DNA of 34,657 nt from assembly GCA_028290305.1 (NCBI GenBank), contig JAQGKC010000223.1, forward strand, positions 1 to 34,657. Direction: 5' to 3'. Position 1 is the first letter of the stretch. Each line of letters starts with the position of its first letter. The position numbers and the translations under genes are program-made. The notes beneath the pieces are model-generated. The model searched no databases and had not been told where the DNA came from. It saw only the letters and a program-made list of their open reading frames with translations. The DNA comes from Bradyrhizobium sp. GTDB lineage: Bacteria; Pseudomonadota; Alphaproteobacteria; Rhizobiales; Xanthobacteraceae. Below, piece by piece: positions 15,792-23,311 of this stretch.

Positions 15792-16811
15792 TTACGACAG
15801 CTTGCCGACGGATTTTTCCAGCAACGCCCACGCCTCATCGCCGTATTTGCCCTTCCATTCGGCATAGAACCCGGCCGAACGCAGCTTCTCGCGGAATGGC
15901 GCGACGTCCGGTTGGTTGAATGTCAAACCCTTGCCTGCGAGTTCCTGGCGCACTGTGGCATTGAGCTTCTCGGTATCGGCGCGCTCGTTCACGGCGGCGG
16001 CGTTGATGTGTTTGGCGACAATGGCGCGCATGTCTTCCGGGACTTTCTCCCAGGCGCGACGATTGGCGAGGAACCAGAATCCGTCCCACATGTGATTGGT
16101 CATCGAGCAATATTTCTGCACTTCGTACAGCTTCGCCGTCGAGATCAGCGCCAGCGGATTTTCCTGGCCTTCGACGATCTTGGTCTGCAAGGCAGAATAG
16201 ACTTCGCTGAAATTGATCGAGGCGGGTGAGGCATCGAACGCCTTGAACATCGAGGTCCAGAGCGGCGAAACCGGGACTCGGATCTTGAAGCCCTTGTAGT
16301 CGTCGGGCCCGTTGATCGGCTTGGTCGATGACGTGGTCTGGCGAAAGCCATTATCCCATATCTTGTCCATGACCACGAGATTGGCCTTGTTGATTTCACG
16401 GCGCACATAGGCGCCGAGGTCTCCATCCATGGCCTTCCAGACCGTGGCGTAATCCGGGAATGCGAAGCCGATACCGTTGATCGAGGCCGCCGGAACCAGC
16501 GTAGCGAGGATCAGGCCCGACAATGTGAAGAATTCGACGCCGCCGGAGCGGATCTGGCTCAGCACGTCGGTGTCGGAGCCAAGCTGGTTGTTGGGGAAAA
16601 TCTGCAGGTCGAAGCGGCCGTTGGTTTCGGTCTTGATCGCTGCCGACATCTCCTTGGCGCGCGCGACCAGCGGATGCGACTCCGGCAGATTGTTGGCAAA
16701 TTTGTAGGTAAATTCGGCCTGCTGCGCACGCGCGACAGACGGCGCGCCGATACCGCCCAAAACCGCGGATACGGCGGATGCCTTAAGTAGCGTGCGTCGT
16801 GAAAAGCTCAT
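15792..16811 (-). CDS. TRAP transporter substrate-binding protein (DctP family), Tat-exported
   Basis: 339 aa. The start ATG at 16811 is chosen because AGGGAG precedes it and because it opens with a twin-arginine signal (MSFSRRTLLKASAVSAVLGG, R5-R6), probably cut after ARA at residue 29. The mature protein follows the DctP pattern: FKFANNLPESHPL-like strand, LQIFPNNQLGSDTDVLSQI, the conserved GFKIRVPVSP (whose Arg binds the substrate carboxylate) and NFSEVYSALQTKIVEGQENP. It would capture an organic acid in the periplasm and hand it to the fused permease encoded next. The longer frame (to 16955) has no coding look upstream. It leads the three-gene minus-strand operon. Confidence 0.93.
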   Translation of the reverse strand: MSFSRRTLLKASAVSAVLGGIGAPSVARAQQAEFTYKFANNLPESHPLVARAKEMSAAIKTETNGRFDLQIFPNNQLGSDTDVLSQIRSGGVEFFTLSGLILATLVPAASINGIGFAFPDYATVWKAMDGDLGAYVRREINKANLVVMDKIWDNGFRQTTSSTKPINGPDDYKGFKIRVPVSPLWTSMFKAFDASPASINFSEVYSALQTKIVEGQENPLALISTAKLYEVQKYCSMTNHMWDGFWFLANRRAWEKVPEDMRAIVAKHINAAAVNERADTEKLNATVRQELAGKGLTFNQPDVAPFREKLRSAGFYAEWKGKYGDEAWALLEKSVGKLS

Positions 16812-17358
16812 CTGGTTCTCCCTGGGATTTATTGTTCTTGTGAGAAGCATCCTACGGACTGGACGCCGCCGGGTCATCTGCCATCTCGCGACCGGCTTAT
16901 TGCAGTGTCTGCCGGCGGCGGCAACATCGAGGCTTCCCAAGGCAGTGCGAGACAATGAAGCCAGTCACACCACGCTGTGAGCCGTTGGAGCTGTCAGCTC
17001 ACTGAATTGCGTGCGGGCATGGCTGGCTGCCGATCTCCATGATCACGTGATTTAGAACGATATTTAGATAAGTCTTTGATCTCTCTGTGGATATAAATAT
17101 TCCATAATATACCTTATGCGAATCCGATGTTTCGGGCCGTATGAACCGGCTAGACGATCCGGCCCCTTTCCGGATCTGGGTCCAGCCTGTTTTCGAGCGA
17201 AATTGGGGAAACTGAAATCGCCAACTCGCTATCCTGCCAGGCCTCGAATCCTGCAACGATCTGCCGGTGTTTTCCGCGCACATCGCGCGGCAAATCGACT
17301 ATCCATCTATCCATCCACGACTGGTTCGTGCAGCGAACGCTGTGGCACGGAGTTTTCC
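16812..17358. other. Divergent regulatory region between the TRAP operon and the XapX gene
   Basis: 547 bp without a convincing gene. Positions 17040-17110 are strikingly AT-rich for this genome (GATATAAATATTCCATAATA) and likely contain the promoters. A perfect 10-bp palindrome, ATCACGTGAT, lies at 17042-17051 and is a candidate operator for the TRAP operon. No regulator gene is adjacent. Confidence 0.45.
17042..17051. promoter_or_regulatory. Candidate operator palindrome ATCACGTGAT
   Basis: A perfect 10-bp palindrome at the edge of the AT-rich block, 231 bp upstream of the TRAP binding-protein start. Its position between divergent genes suits a regulator site. A 10-bp palindrome can also occur by chance, and no second copy was seen. 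Confidence 0.25.
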
Positions 17359-17571
17359 ATGAATGCATTCGTCGTTTCGCTGGCGATGGGCGCTGTCGTC
17401 GGCATTGTGTACGGACTGAGCGGCGTGCGCTCGCCTGCTCCGCCGATCATCGCGCTGGTCGGACTGCTGGGCATGGTTCTCGGCGAACACGCTGTGACAC
17501 TCGCAAAGGCCCATTTCTCCCAACAGGCGGAGGATCAGAGCAGTCGTTCGGCCGATCGCCATGACCCATAA
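17359..17571 (+). CDS. XapX domain small membrane protein
   Basis: A 70-residue protein whose first 50 residues match the XapX pattern: VVSLAMGAVVGIVYGLSGVR, then SPAPPIIALVGLLGMVLGE. That gives two transmembrane helices joined by the conserved RSPAPP loop, then a polar tail (HFSQQAEDQSSRSADRHDP). The ATG at 17359 is used. The upstream in-frame extension lacks any coding look. The biochemical role of XapX is not established, although the name comes from association with xanthosine transport loci. It is the first plus-strand gene before the secreted esterase but is separated from it by 177 bp, so co-transcription is uncertain. Confidence 0.85.
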   Translation: MNAFVVSLAMGAVVGIVYGLSGVRSPAPPIIALVGLLGMVLGEHAVTLAKAHFSQQAEDQSSRSADRHDP

Positions 17572-17748
17572 GGCGCGCGGCCGTACTGAATCATGACGGT
17601 GGCCGGGATCGCAGCGGAGATTGCCGGCATACCTGCAGTGCGGCCACCCCATCGAAGATGCATGGTATGAAACTCGGCATAAACCGGGCTGGATTGACGC
17701 CGGCTCATAGAAAAGGCGCTAATACCTCGACTTGGGAAGGAACGTACC

Positions 17749-18777
17749 ATGCGTGCACTGCTGCTCGCCGCCGGCCTTTGCTCGATTGCCGGCTCCGCCG
17801 CCGCGCAGGCGCCTCGTCCCGATCCCGGTCCGCTCACCATAGCCCGCCAAGGCAGCTTCTTCGTCGGCGGACGCGATGTGAAGTCCGATACGCTCTCGAC
17901 CCTCCCGGCATACGCTTCGTCCGGTACCATCACCGTCGACCAGATGTACGTGCGCTACCAGGTGCCCGTTGGCGTGCTGGGCGTCCCCATTACCCTGATC
18001 CACGGCTGCTGCCTGACCGGCAAGACCTGGGAGACGACCCCGGACGGCCGCATGGGATGGGACGAGTATTTCGTCCGCCACAGCCATCCCACTTACGTCA
18101 TCGATCAGGTCTGGCGCGGCCGTTCCGCTGCCGACCCGTCCGCCATCAACGCGGTCCGCAGCGGCAAGACCGCCGTGGATCAGTTGCCGACCGTGTTCTC
18201 CGCCGGGCACGAGGGAGCCTGGGCGATCTTTCGGTTCGGCAAGGAGTATCCGCAACTGATGCCCGGCATGCGTTATCCCGTCGCGGCCCAGGCGGAGTTC
18301 TGGAAGCAGATGGTTCCGGACAGCCTGGCCAACCTTCCCACGCCAAATCCAACCGTCCCGGCGCTCTCGGAACTGGCGCAGAAAATCGGCGGCACCGTGC
18401 TGATGAGCCATTCCCAATCCGGCATCTACCCGTTTCAGACCGCAGCACTCAGCCGCAAAGGTATCGCCGGTGTGGTTTCGATCGAGCCGGGCGCCTGCCC
18501 CGCGCCCACCGAAGACATGGCGCCCTATGCGGGCCTGCCGATCCTGGTGTTGTTCGGCGATTACGTGGATGAGTTTCCGCGCTGGGCTCCGCGCCTGAAG
18601 AACTGCCGCGCCTTTGTCGCCGCCGCCAACGCGGCCGGCGGCAAGGCGGAAGTGCTGGTGCTGCCCGACATCGGCATCAAGGGCAACACGCACATGCTGA
18701 TGCAGGACGACAACAGCCTCGACATCGCTGACATCCTGCTCGACTGGATCGGGAAGCACGTGAGCGCAACGCAGTGA
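17749..18777 (+). CDS. Secreted alpha/beta hydrolase, esterase-713 family
   Basis: 342 aa with a signal peptide (MRALLLAAGLCSIAGSAAAQ). The mature sequence closely follows Alcaligenes esterase 713 as I remember it: LIHGCCLTGKTWETTPDGRM, then GWDEYF, YVIDQVWRGRS, AGHEGAWAIFRFG, SHSQSGIYPFQTAA, SIEPGACP, FPRWAPRLK and GNTHMLMQD. By that model the nucleophile is S222 (SHSQSG), the acid is E246 and the base is H315. Cys87-Cys88 is the vicinal pair that forms an unusual adjacent disulfide in esterase 713. The natural substrate of that family is unknown. GGAAGG precedes the ATG. The gene stands alone, convergent with the broken hydratase gene. Confidence 0.88.
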   Translation: MRALLLAAGLCSIAGSAAAQAPRPDPGPLTIARQGSFFVGGRDVKSDTLSTLPAYASSGTITVDQMYVRYQVPVGVLGVPITLIHGCCLTGKTWETTPDGRMGWDEYFVRHSHPTYVIDQVWRGRSAADPSAINAVRSGKTAVDQLPTVFSAGHEGAWAIFRFGKEYPQLMPGMRYPVAAQAEFWKQMVPDSLANLPTPNPTVPALSELAQKIGGTVLMSHSQSGIYPFQTAALSRKGIAGVVSIEPGACPAPTEDMAPYAGLPILVLFGDYVDEFPRWAPRLKNCRAFVAAANAAGGKAEVLVLPDIGIKGNTHMLMQDDNSLDIADILLDWIGKHVSATQ

Positions 18778-18799
18778 AAGACGCGATGGCGAGACGGTC

Positions 18800-19665
18800 C
18801 TAGCGCCCTTTGAAGCGCGCTTTGCGCCGGCCCAGGAATGCCTCGACCCCCTCCTTGTGATCCTCGGTCAGGCTCGCCAGCGCGAACTGGTCGACGTCCA
18901 TGTGGCTGGCGAGATCATCCAGCGCGTGTGCCAGGCGATTGACGGTCAGCTTGGTCATCGCCACCGACAGCGGCGGTTGTGCCGCGACTTTGAAGGCCAG
19001 CGTCATCGCGGCGTCGAACGCCTTGCCGGGATCAACCACCTCCTCCACCAAGCCCCATTCGTAGGCCTCGTCGGAGCTGATGCGCTGGTCGGCCAGGATC
19101 TCACCGCCTGCTTGGTGCGGGCCGGTCCTATCAGGTGCAGCATGCGCGGGATGCTCTGCCAGCTCATGTTCATGCCGAGGCCGATCTCGGGCACCCGCAT
19201 ATGGGCGTCGCGGCCCATGACGCGAAAGTCCAGCGCCACCGCCAGCGCAACGCCGCCGCCGATGCAGAACCCTTCGATGGCGCCGATGGTGATCTGCTCC
19301 ATCTCCTGCCAGGCACGACTTAGCCGCGGTCCCAGCTTCAGGTGGCGGCGCAATGACCCGATATCCATGGTTTTGCGCGACCGGCCTTCGGCGTCCTTTA
19401 AATCAAATCCGGCGCTGAATGCGTCGGCGCCGCCGGTGAGCACCACGACCGAGGTATCGCCGTCATCCTCGAAGCTCCGCGCTGCATCGGTGAGCTGGCG
19501 CAGCGCCTCGGGTGACAGCGCATTGATGCCGTCGCCACGGTCGAAGCGCACCACGGCGACGCGGCCTTCCGGCCCGAGCCCCTTTTCGACGGTTACGAAT
19601 TTCGCCAAGCCAGCTTTCGTCAGGTCAGCCTCCCTGTACGCTATTGTTTTGCGACAATAGCGCAC
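18800..19665 (-). pseudogene. Enoyl-CoA hydratase/isomerase family gene with a frameshift
   Basis: Two overlapping minus-strand frames together make one crotonase-fold protein. The first (from 19665) carries VVRFDRGDGINALSPE, the oxyanion-hole FSAGFDLKDAEG and IGAIEGFCIGGGVALAVALD. It then has VPEIGLGMNMSW and LIGPARTKQAV. At about 19102-19105 the frame is lost, and the expected continuation (EILADQRISSDEAYEWGLVE, then EVVDPGKAFDAA) is found in the next frame, ending at 18800. Restoring one base (GGTGAG to GGTGGAG) repairs it, so this is a one-base deletion or a sequencing error. The crotonase Glu in GGGxELA is Ala here, while the Glu of PEIGLG (E160) is kept. Hydratase activity is therefore doubtful. 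The true start may be downstream of the hairpin at 19639-19662. Confidence 0.8.
19639..19662. promoter_or_regulatory. Perfect 9-bp inverted repeat at the crotonase gene start
   Basis: CGCTATTGT (19639-19647) and ACAATAGCG (19654-19662) are separated by six bases. The repeat lies between the PfpI-like gene and the crotonase gene and overlaps the first codons of the longest crotonase frame. The size and spacing fit a TetR- or GntR-type operator, or an mRNA hairpin next to the AGGGAGG ribosome binding site. I could not assign a regulator. Confidence 0.5.
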
Positions 19666-19688
19666 AAGCGGGCGGAGGAAGAAAGGCG

Positions 19689-20249
19689 CTAGGCGGCGCT
19701 TCGCTGGGTATGCTTGCCTTCGCTGACCTCTTCGATGATCTTGGCGCTGAACGCGTTCAGGTCGCCCGGATTACGCGACGTGATCACGCCGTTATCGACG
19801 ACGACCTCAGAGTCCTCCCATTTCGCCCCCGCGTTCATGACATCGGTCTTGATCGACTTGTAGGACGTCATCTTGCGGCCCTTGGCGAGGCCGGTTTCGA
19901 TCAGAAGCCAGGGTGCATGGCAGACCGCGGCGACGATCTTTTTCTGGTTGAAGACGTCCTTGATGAAGGCGAGCGCCTTCGGTTCCACGCGCAGCAGATC
20001 GGGATTGATCTGGCCGCCAGGCAGGACCACTGCATCGTACTCGTCGGCCGAAACCTGATCCAATGTCTTGTCGACCTTGACCGGCCGGCCCCAATCCTTT
20101 TTGTCCCACCCCTTGATTTCGCCCGCCTGCAGCGAAATGACATGGACCGTGGCGCCGGCGGCCTTCAGTTTATCGCGGGGAACTTCGAGTTCCGACTGCT
20201 CGAAACCATGGGTGGCGAGAATGGCTATCTTCTTGTTGTCGAGTTTCAT
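19689..20249 (-). CDS. DJ-1/PfpI family protein
   Basis: 186 aa class-I glutamine-amidotransferase-like protein. The nucleophile elbow reads AAVCHAPW (C110-H111), and the supporting Glu is E17 in THGFEQSE. These fit the PfpI/YhbO branch (stress-protein, glyoxalase or deglycase-like activities have been reported for relatives), with [14 protein letters not shown] completing the signature. The start ATG at 20249 has GGAGAAG upstream and gives the canonical beginning [15 protein letters not shown]. The longer frame to 20381 lacks these features. It is divergent from the nitrile hydratase operon, with 161 bp shared, and is followed by the broken crotonase gene 23 bp downstream. Confidence 0.9.
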   Translation of the reverse strand: MKLDNKKIAILATHGFEQSELEVPRDKLKAAGATVHVISLQAGEIKGWDKKDWGRPVKVDKTLDQVSADEYDAVVLPGGQINPDLLRVEPKALAFIKDVFNQKKIVAAVCHAPWLLIETGLAKGRKMTSYKSIKTDVMNAGAKWEDSEVVVDNGVITSRNPGDLNAFSAKIIEEVSEGKHTQRSAA

Positions 20250-20374
20250 GGATCGCTTCTCCGAAATTGGCGCCCCGACCGGCAATAACGCAACCGAGCG
20301 ATCGTTCCTCAATTGCCGGCAATTTCGGCCAAAACCGTGATCAAATTCGCGCTCTGATCCCGCAAGGCTGCACC

Positions 20375-20404
20375 TCGACATTCTCGGAACATTGCGTCTA
20401 TCTT
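20375..20404 (+). promoter_or_regulatory. Candidate promoter of the nitrile hydratase operon, leaderless
   Basis: TCGACA (20375-20380) and TATCTT (20399-20404) resemble sigma-70 -35 and -10 boxes with an 18-bp spacer. The ATG at 20411 is only six bases after the -10 box, so the transcript would begin at or near the start codon. There is no purine-rich ribosome binding site before the ATG (CTTTGCCCC), which agrees with a leaderless mRNA. Confidence 0.45.
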
Positions 20405-20410
20405 TGCCCC

Positions 20411-21034
20411 ATGACCGACCATCACCATCACGATCACGACCATTCGGAATTGTCCGAGACCGAACTGCGCGTGCGCGCGCTCGAAACCATCCTGACCGAA
20501 AAAGGGTATATCGATCCGGCCGCGCTCGATGCCATTATCCAGGCCTACGAAGCCAAAATCGGCCCGCACAATGGCGCGCAGGTTGTCGCCAAAGCCTGGT
20601 CCGATCCTGCGTTCAAGCGGTCCCTGCTGGAGGACGCCAGCAAGGCCGTGAGTACGCTTGGTCACGTCAGCCGGGTCGGCGACCATCTCGTCGCGGTCGA
20701 AAACACGCCCCAGCGCCACAACATGGTCGTGTGCACGCTGTGCTCCTGTTACCCCTGGGAAATGCTGGGGCTTCCTCCGGTCTGGTATAAGGCCGCGCCC
20801 TACCGTTCCCGCGCCGTCAAAGACCCGCGCGGCGTACTCGCCGACTTCGGCGTCAACCTGCCGAAAGAAATCGAGATCCGCGTATGGGATTCGACCGCTG
20901 AGACGCGTTTCCTGGTGTTGCCGATGCGACCCGAAGGCACCGATGGCTGGAGCGAGCAGCAACTCGCCGAGCTCGTGACGCGCGACTCGATGATCGGCAC
21001 CGGGTTCCCCAAAACACCGGGCGTGCCATCGTGA
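20411..21034 (+). CDS. nthA: Nitrile hydratase alpha subunit, cobalt type
   Basis: Forms the metal site that hydrates nitriles to amides, as a cytoplasmic alpha-beta heterodimer. 207 aa. The metal claw is [10 protein letters not shown] (C108, C111, C113). Thr109 in the CTLCSC form indicates non-corrin cobalt, whereas iron enzymes have CSLCSC. In known enzymes the second and third Cys become sulfinic and sulfenic acids. [19 protein letters not shown] and the [15 protein letters not shown] region also match the family. The N-terminus is unusually histidine-rich ([11 protein letters not shown]), which could bind cobalt. The gene overlaps nthB by 4 bp (GTGA). Confidence 0.95.
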   Translation: MTDHHHHDHDHSELSETELRVRALETILTEKGYIDPAALDAIIQAYEAKIGPHNGAQVVAKAWSDPAFKRSLLEDASKAVSTLGHVSRVGDHLVAVENTPQRHNMVVCTLCSCYPWEMLGLPPVWYKAAPYRSRAVKDPRGVLADFGVNLPKEIEIRVWDSTAETRFLVLPMRPEGTDGWSEQQLAELVTRDSMIGTGFPKTPGVPS

Positions 21035-21690
21035 ACGGCGTGCATGACATGGGCGGCATGGACGGCTTCGGCAAGGTCGAACCGGAGCCGAACGAGCCGA
21101 TGTTTCACACCGAATGGGAAGCGCGCGTGCTGGCGATGGTGCGTGCGATGGGCGCAGCAGGCGCCTTCAATATCGATACCTCACGCTTCTATCGGGAGAC
21201 GCTGCCGCCTGACGTTTATCTCAGCAGTTCGTACTACAAGAAATGGCTGCTCGGGCTCGAAGACCTGTTGATCGATAAGGGCTACATCGCTGCCAAGGAC
21301 GTCGCCGCGGGCCACGCAATAGAGCCGGCGAAGCCGCTCAAGCACGGCAAGTTCAGGCTTGATGACGTCGAGCGTATCATGGTGCGCGGCAAATTCGGGC
21401 GCGACGCGCAGGCACCCGCGAAGTTCAAGCCGGGCGATCGCGTGCGCGCGAAGAACATTCATCCGGCGACGCACACAAGGCTGCCGCGCTATACGCGCGG
21501 CCATGTCGGCGTGGTCGAGCGCAACCTCGGCTGTAACGTTTTTCCGGACTCGGCCGCGATGGAGACCGGCGAGAATCCGCAATGGCTTTACACCGTTGTG
21601 TTCGACGGCACTGAACTATGGGGGCCGGACACCGATCCGACCGTCAAGATATCCATAGACGCATTCGAGCCGTATCTGGAGGCGGCATGA
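21031..21690 (+). CDS. nthB: Nitrile hydratase beta subunit
   Basis: Partner of the alpha subunit; it closes the active-site channel and contributes Arg residues that contact the oxidised cysteines. 219 aa. It opens with the family signature [19 protein letters not shown]. Next come [12 protein letters not shown], the [12 protein letters not shown] helix and the SH3-like C-terminal domain ([20 protein letters not shown], then [14 protein letters not shown]). It ends with [11 protein letters not shown]. The start is GTG at 21031, overlapping the nthA stop. The 3' end overlaps the accessory gene by 4 bp. The alpha-beta-accessory order with coupled overlaps implies stoichiometric translation. 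Confidence 0.95.
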   Translation: MNGVHDMGGMDGFGKVEPEPNEPMFHTEWEARVLAMVRAMGAAGAFNIDTSRFYRETLPPDVYLSSSYYKKWLLGLEDLLIDKGYIAAKDVAAGHAIEPAKPLKHGKFRLDDVERIMVRGKFGRDAQAPAKFKPGDRVRAKNIHPATHTRLPRYTRGHVGVVERNLGCNVFPDSAAMETGENPQWLYTVVFDGTELWGPDTDPTVKISIDAFEPYLEAA

Positions 21691-22067
21691 TGGACACTGC
21701 CGCGGCGCGCGCGACCAGCGCCCTCCCCAACATTCCCTGCGACGACGATGGACCGGTGTTTCGCGAACCCTGGGAAGCGCAGGCGTTTGCGATCGCGCTG
21801 GCGCTGCATGAGCGCGGGCTATTCACCTGGAACGAATGGGCAGCCACGCTTGCCGGCGAAATCAAACGTGCACAGGCCGCCGGCGATCCCGACACCGGCA
21901 AGACCTATTACCGGCACTGGATCGCGACGCTGGAAAAGCTGATCGCCGACAAAGGTGTCGCGACGTCAGACACTTTGCATCGCTACCGCGATGCCTGGGA
22001 CCACGCCGCCGACCGCACGCCACACGGCGCGCCGATCGAATTGAAGCCGGAGGATTTTGCAAGTTAG
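21687..22067 (+). CDS. Nitrile hydratase accessory/activator protein (cobalt-loading chaperone)
   Basis: 126 aa protein homologous to the beta-subunit N-terminus, as is known for the P14K/NhlE-type cobalt activators. It shows FREPWEAQAFAIALALHERG, LFTWNEWAATLAGEI, and YYRHWIATLEKLIADKGV. In other cobalt nitrile hydratases this protein escorts the alpha subunit and exchanges cobalt-loaded alpha into the apoenzyme. The start ATG overlaps the beta stop (ATGA). The gene ends 35 bp before the left end of the ISAs1-family element. No amidase or cobalt transporter gene lies in the window, so the fate of the amide product and the metal supply are not visible here. Confidence 0.9.
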   Translation: MMDTAAARATSALPNIPCDDDGPVFREPWEAQAFAIALALHERGLFTWNEWAATLAGEIKRAQAAGDPDTGKTYYRHWIATLEKLIADKGVATSDTLHRYRDAWDHAADRTPHGAPIELKPEDFAS

Positions 22068-22092
22068 CGGGTACGCGATGTTTCACCTCTCC

Positions 22093-22102
22093 CCGCCTGC
22101 GG
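22093..22102. repeat. Target-site duplication, left copy
   Basis: CCGCCTGCGG directly precedes the left end of the IS and is repeated exactly after its right end. Its centre is the CT loop of the interrupted hairpin. Confidence 0.9.
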
Positions 22103-23301
22103 CAGGGGAATCGCATATGGATTTGCGACGGCTATTGCGTTGGAGGGAAAGACGGATTCTGGAGACGACTCCCGGATTATGGAGGGGGTCGGATGGAGAA
22201 ATTCAGGAGGACTTTTCGGCGACTGCCGGACCCGCGCGCGGGGAATGCAAGGCACGATCTGTTGGAAGTGCTGTTCATCGCGCTGGCGGCAATGCTGTGC
22301 GGGGCGGAGTCGTGCTCGGATATGGCGGACTTTGGACAGTCGAAGGAGGAACTGTTGCGGCTTTTCCTTCGCCTGGAGCATGGCATCCCAAGCCACGATA
22401 CATTCAGCCGGGTATTCCGTCTGCTCAAGCCGCAAGCCTTCGAGACCGCATTCCGTCGTTTCATGGCGGCCTTTGCCAAGGCCAATGGGCTCAAACTTAC
22501 CGGAGTGGTGGCAGTCGACGGCAAGGCCTTGCGTGGGGCCTACGAACGCGGTGGCCGGGCCACGCCGCTGCAACTGGTCAACGTCTTTGCGGTGGATGCC
22601 CGCATGGCCTTGGCCCAGCAAAAAGCAACTGGTCGCAACGAGACGGCGGGTGCTTTGGAAGTGCTGGACCTTCTGTCGCTGGAAGGCTGCATCGTTACCG
22701 CCGACGCGCTGCATTGCCACCGTGCCTTTGCGGCAGCGGTGCGCAAGCGCGGCGGCGACTATGTTCTGGCGATCAAGGCAAACCGCGGGCGCTTGTTCAC
22801 TGCGGTTACGCAACAGTTTGCGCGATCGGGCAAGCGCAGCGTCGCCGAGCAGATCGAGTGCTCCACTCACGATCGGCGCGAAGCACGGCGCGCGACCATC
22901 ATGCGCAATACCAGCTTGGCGGCCCACTATGGCTTTCCAGGCGCCGCTGCGGTGGGCCGCATCACCTCGCGCCGGCGCCTGCGGGGCCAGCGTGCCGATG
23001 CTCCGGTCGTACGCCACTATCTCTTGTCCAAATACATGTCTCCCAAGCGGCTGCTGCAGGTCACCCGCAGTCATTGGGGCATCGAGAACCGGCTCCATTG
23101 GGTGCTCGACGTCCATTTCGCCGAGGACCGCAATCGTGCACGCAAGGACAATGCTCCCGAGAACCTCGCCATTCTGCGCAGGCTCGCCCTCAACATCCTG
23201 CGAACTCACCCCGATCGCGCGTCCCTGCGCCGCAAAATCAAACGCGCGGGCTGGGACAATACCTTCCTCTTGGCAACGCTCAGTCATATGCGATAGCCCT
23301 G
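22103..23301 (+). mobile_element. ISAs1-family insertion sequence, 1199 bp, apparently intact
   Basis: The terminal inverted repeats are CAGGGGAATCGCATATG (22103-22119) and CATATGCGATAGCCCTG (23285-23301), which match at 15 of 17 positions. They begin with the CAGGG typical of this family. A perfect 10-bp direct repeat, CCGCCTGCGG, flanks it at 22093-22102 and 23302-23311. One full-length transposase gene fills the element and its stop codon lies inside the right repeat. The perfect duplication points to a recent insertion. It sits 35 bp after the nitrile hydratase accessory gene and breaks no gene. Confidence 0.92.
22193..23296 (+). CDS. ISAs1-family transposase (DDE)
   Basis: 367 aa, full length for the family. 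The start ATG has GGAGGGGG just upstream; the longer open frame reaching into the accessory gene is not used. Family features in order are FRRLPDPRAGNARHDLLEVL, then LCGAESCSDMADFG, GIPSHDTFSRVF, VVAVDGKALRG (D109), CIVTADALHC (D171), GGDYVLAIKANRG and HWGIENRLHWVLDVHF (E299). The three acidic residues make the DDE catalytic site. The last three codons and the stop (HMR-TAG) are encoded by the right terminal repeat. There are no internal stops or frameshifts, so the element may still be active. Confidence 0.95.
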   Translation: MEKFRRTFRRLPDPRAGNARHDLLEVLFIALAAMLCGAESCSDMADFGQSKEELLRLFLRLEHGIPSHDTFSRVFRLLKPQAFETAFRRFMAAFAKANGLKLTGVVAVDGKALRGAYERGGRATPLQLVNVFAVDARMALAQQKATGRNETAGALEVLDLLSLEGCIVTADALHCHRAFAAAVRKRGGDYVLAIKANRGRLFTAVTQQFARSGKRSVAEQIECSTHDRREARRATIMRNTSLAAHYGFPGAAAVGRITSRRRLRGQRADAPVVRHYLLSKYMSPKRLLQVTRSHWGIENRLHWVLDVHFAEDRNRARKDNAPENLAILRRLALNILRTHPDRASLRRKIKRAGWDNTFLLATLSHMR

Positions 23302-23311
23302 CCGCCTGCGG
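23302..23311. repeat. Target-site duplication, right copy
   Basis: A second exact copy of CCGCCTGCGG, immediately after the right terminal repeat of the IS. Confidence 0.9.

Noticed and set aside
17116..17358. N-terminal extension of the XapX frame
   Set aside because: The upstream in-frame part has no coding character; the XapX signature starts at the ATG at 17359.
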